DNA from: Sulfurovum sp. UBA12169 | Lineage (GTDB): Bacteria > Campylobacterota > Campylobacteria > Campylobacterales > Sulfurovaceae | Direction: 5' to 3' | Length of the DNA: 64,000 bases | Assembly (NCBI GenBank): GCA_002742845.1 | Contig: DLUH01000001.1 | Location: 182,038 to 246,037 of the forward strand | In this document: in pieces, positions 62,839 through 64,000 of the stretch | Numbering within the stretch: position 1 is the first letter of the stretch | How the letters are laid out: every line of letters starts with the position of its first letter | Position numbers and translations under genes: made by a program | Notes under the pieces: generated by a model | What the model was told of the DNA's origin: nothing | Databases searched by the model: none | The model's input: the letters and a program-made list of their open reading frames with translations, nothing else

Positions 62839-64000
62839 GTACACTGCCGGATAGGCAGCTTAGAAAAAAGGCATATATGCAAGCGCCTGCCATCGACTGT
62901 ACACTGCCGGATAGGCAGCTTAGAAAATTGCCTACAAACTTCATCACAAGATCAAGAAGTACACTGCCGGATAGGCAGCTTAGAAAATGTACAATTTTGT
63001 TCCGTCGGCAGAAACAAAGTACACTGCCGGATAGGCAGCTTAGAAAATAAGGGTAGGTGCTTAATGCTGCAACGGAAAGTACACTGCCGGATAGGCAGCT
63101 TAGAAAGTTATAGGAATCCGTAATGAAAAGCTTTGTACGTACACTGCCGGATAGGCAGCTTAGAAAAATGATCAAACTGATCCAGATACACAAGCCCGGT
63201 ACACTGCCGGATAGGCAGCTTAGAAAGAGTCTGATCAGTTTGTCCACGATCGGCTTGGGTACACTGCCGGATAGGCAGCTTAGAAAGTTCATAAAAAGAT
63301 CAGTGCTTGGCAACGTACGTACACTGCCGGATAGGCAGCTTAGAAAGCTTTCCGCAAGCAAAAGCACCTGCCCATAAAGTACACTGCCGGATAGGCAGCT
63401 TAGAAAATCATAGGCTATAACCTCATATCCGTATTTATTGTACACTGCCGGATAGGCAGCTTAGAAATACAACGCCCGTGCATTTTTTTACCAAGCTATG
63501 TACACTGCCGGATAGGCAGCTTAGAAATCAAGCCTCTCAAAGAAAGACTCTTCCGAGTCGTACACTGCCGGATAGGCAGCTTAGAAATATAATAAATGAA
63601 GCTAATACTGTTGAATATGTGTACACTGCCGGATAGGCAGCTTAGAAAAAAAACATGGAAGAGCAACTCTTGGTGTTCCTCGTACACTGCCGGATAGGCA
63701 GCTTAGAAACTAATGTATAGGTAGCTCCAACATCATACGCCGTACACTGCCGGATAGGCAGCTTAGAAAAAATATAATGTTTCAATCTGTCTGTCACTTC
63801 CGTACACTGCCGGATAGGCAGCTTAGAAATGTAATTTGACCCGTTTTCGGATTTTTCGTAGGTACACTGCCGGATAGGCAGCTTAGAAAAATGGGAAGAT
63901 AGCAACGGTTCAAAAAGAAGCGTACACTGCCGGATAGGCAGCTTAGAAAAGCACTCGCTTGCAGCGAAAAAGCCCGAGCAAGTACACTGCCGGATAGGCA
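62839..64000 (+). CRISPR. type I-F CRISPR array, truncated by the window end
   Basis: Nineteen full 28-base repeats (62839-62866, then starts at 62899, 62959, 63019, 63079, 63139, 63199, 63259, 63319, 63379, 63440, 63500, 63560, 63621, 63682, 63742, 63802, 63862, 63922) and a partial one from 63982. The repeat runs from GTACACTGCC to GCAGCTTAGAAA; all copies I read look identical. Spacers are 32 bases except three of 33 (before 63440, 63621 and 63682). The stem CTGCC/GGCAG with loop GGATA is the I-F hairpin. I saw no spacer matching the window. Confidence 0.98.

Noticed and set aside
62810..63905. Open frames on both strands across the CRISPR array with repeated peptides such as LSCLSGSV and LPIRQC
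   Set aside because: They are translations of the 28-base repeat and spacers; no ribosome binding sites, and the array periodicity explains them fully.
1..64000. tRNA, rRNA, insertion sequences or prophage genes
   Set aside because: I found no cloverleaf or T-loop signatures, no transposase or integrase other than Cas1, and no phage structural genes.

Overview
This is about 64 kb of an AT-rich bacterial chromosome. Gene content points to Campylobacterota (Epsilonproteobacteria), most likely a free-living Sulfurovum/Sulfurimonas-type lineage. The clues are a cytochrome-c-tailed, Sec-exported nitrous oxide reductase, a di-haem cytochrome c peroxidase, a CetB-like PAS protein, an Hcp-like Sel1-repeat protein, an AmgK/MurU cell-wall recycling set, and promoters with a clear TATAAT but a weak -35. 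The species assignment is inference. No rRNA or tRNA gene was recognised.

Layout. 1-21.7 kb is mostly housekeeping: fbp/mobB, an exoX-gltX-yggT-slt operon, psd with a sensor and HAD genes, mntP, csp, ychF, a Kef-type antiporter, pepA-trpB, tonB and hemL. 21.7-28.2 kb holds an atpZ pair and then a peptidoglycan-salvage group: periplasmic amidase, sodium:solute symporter, anmK, amgK and murU. anmK carries an in-frame dispersed palindromic repeat. 28.4-32.9 kb looks accessory: an arsB with an ArsR-like inverted repeat but no arsR beside it, a stretch resembling decayed coding sequence, and an orphan GHKL ATPase. 33-45.4 kb holds a cytochrome c peroxidase, a DEAD-box helicase, sufBCDE-sufT, a retropepsin-like protein, an outer-membrane barrel and pta-ackA. 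45.4-53.2 kb holds a small membrane protein that appears to start at ATT, a PAS protein, nosZ preceded by a membrane-cytochrome c fusion gene, a Sel1-repeat protein and a second, lone trpB.

The last 11 kb is a complete type I-F CRISPR-Cas locus: a WYL regulator, cas1, cas2-3, cas8f (csy1), cas5f (csy2), cas7f (csy3), cas6f (csy4), and an array of at least 19 full repeats that runs off the window.

The most interesting element lies in the 261-base gap between cas2-3 and csy1. Two degenerate repeats flank a short spacer whose first 18 bases are repeated exactly next to a CC (the type I-F PAM), just downstream of a near-consensus promoter for csy1-4. A third degenerate repeat hairpin sits in the csy leader. 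The arrangement fits a CRISPR-derived guide that directs the Csy complex to repress its own operon without cleavage, plus a possible Cas6f site in the csy mRNA leader. Upstream, the WYL gene has a 20-bp perfect palindrome containing a perfect FNR/CRP-family box, about 41 bases before the predicted transcription start.
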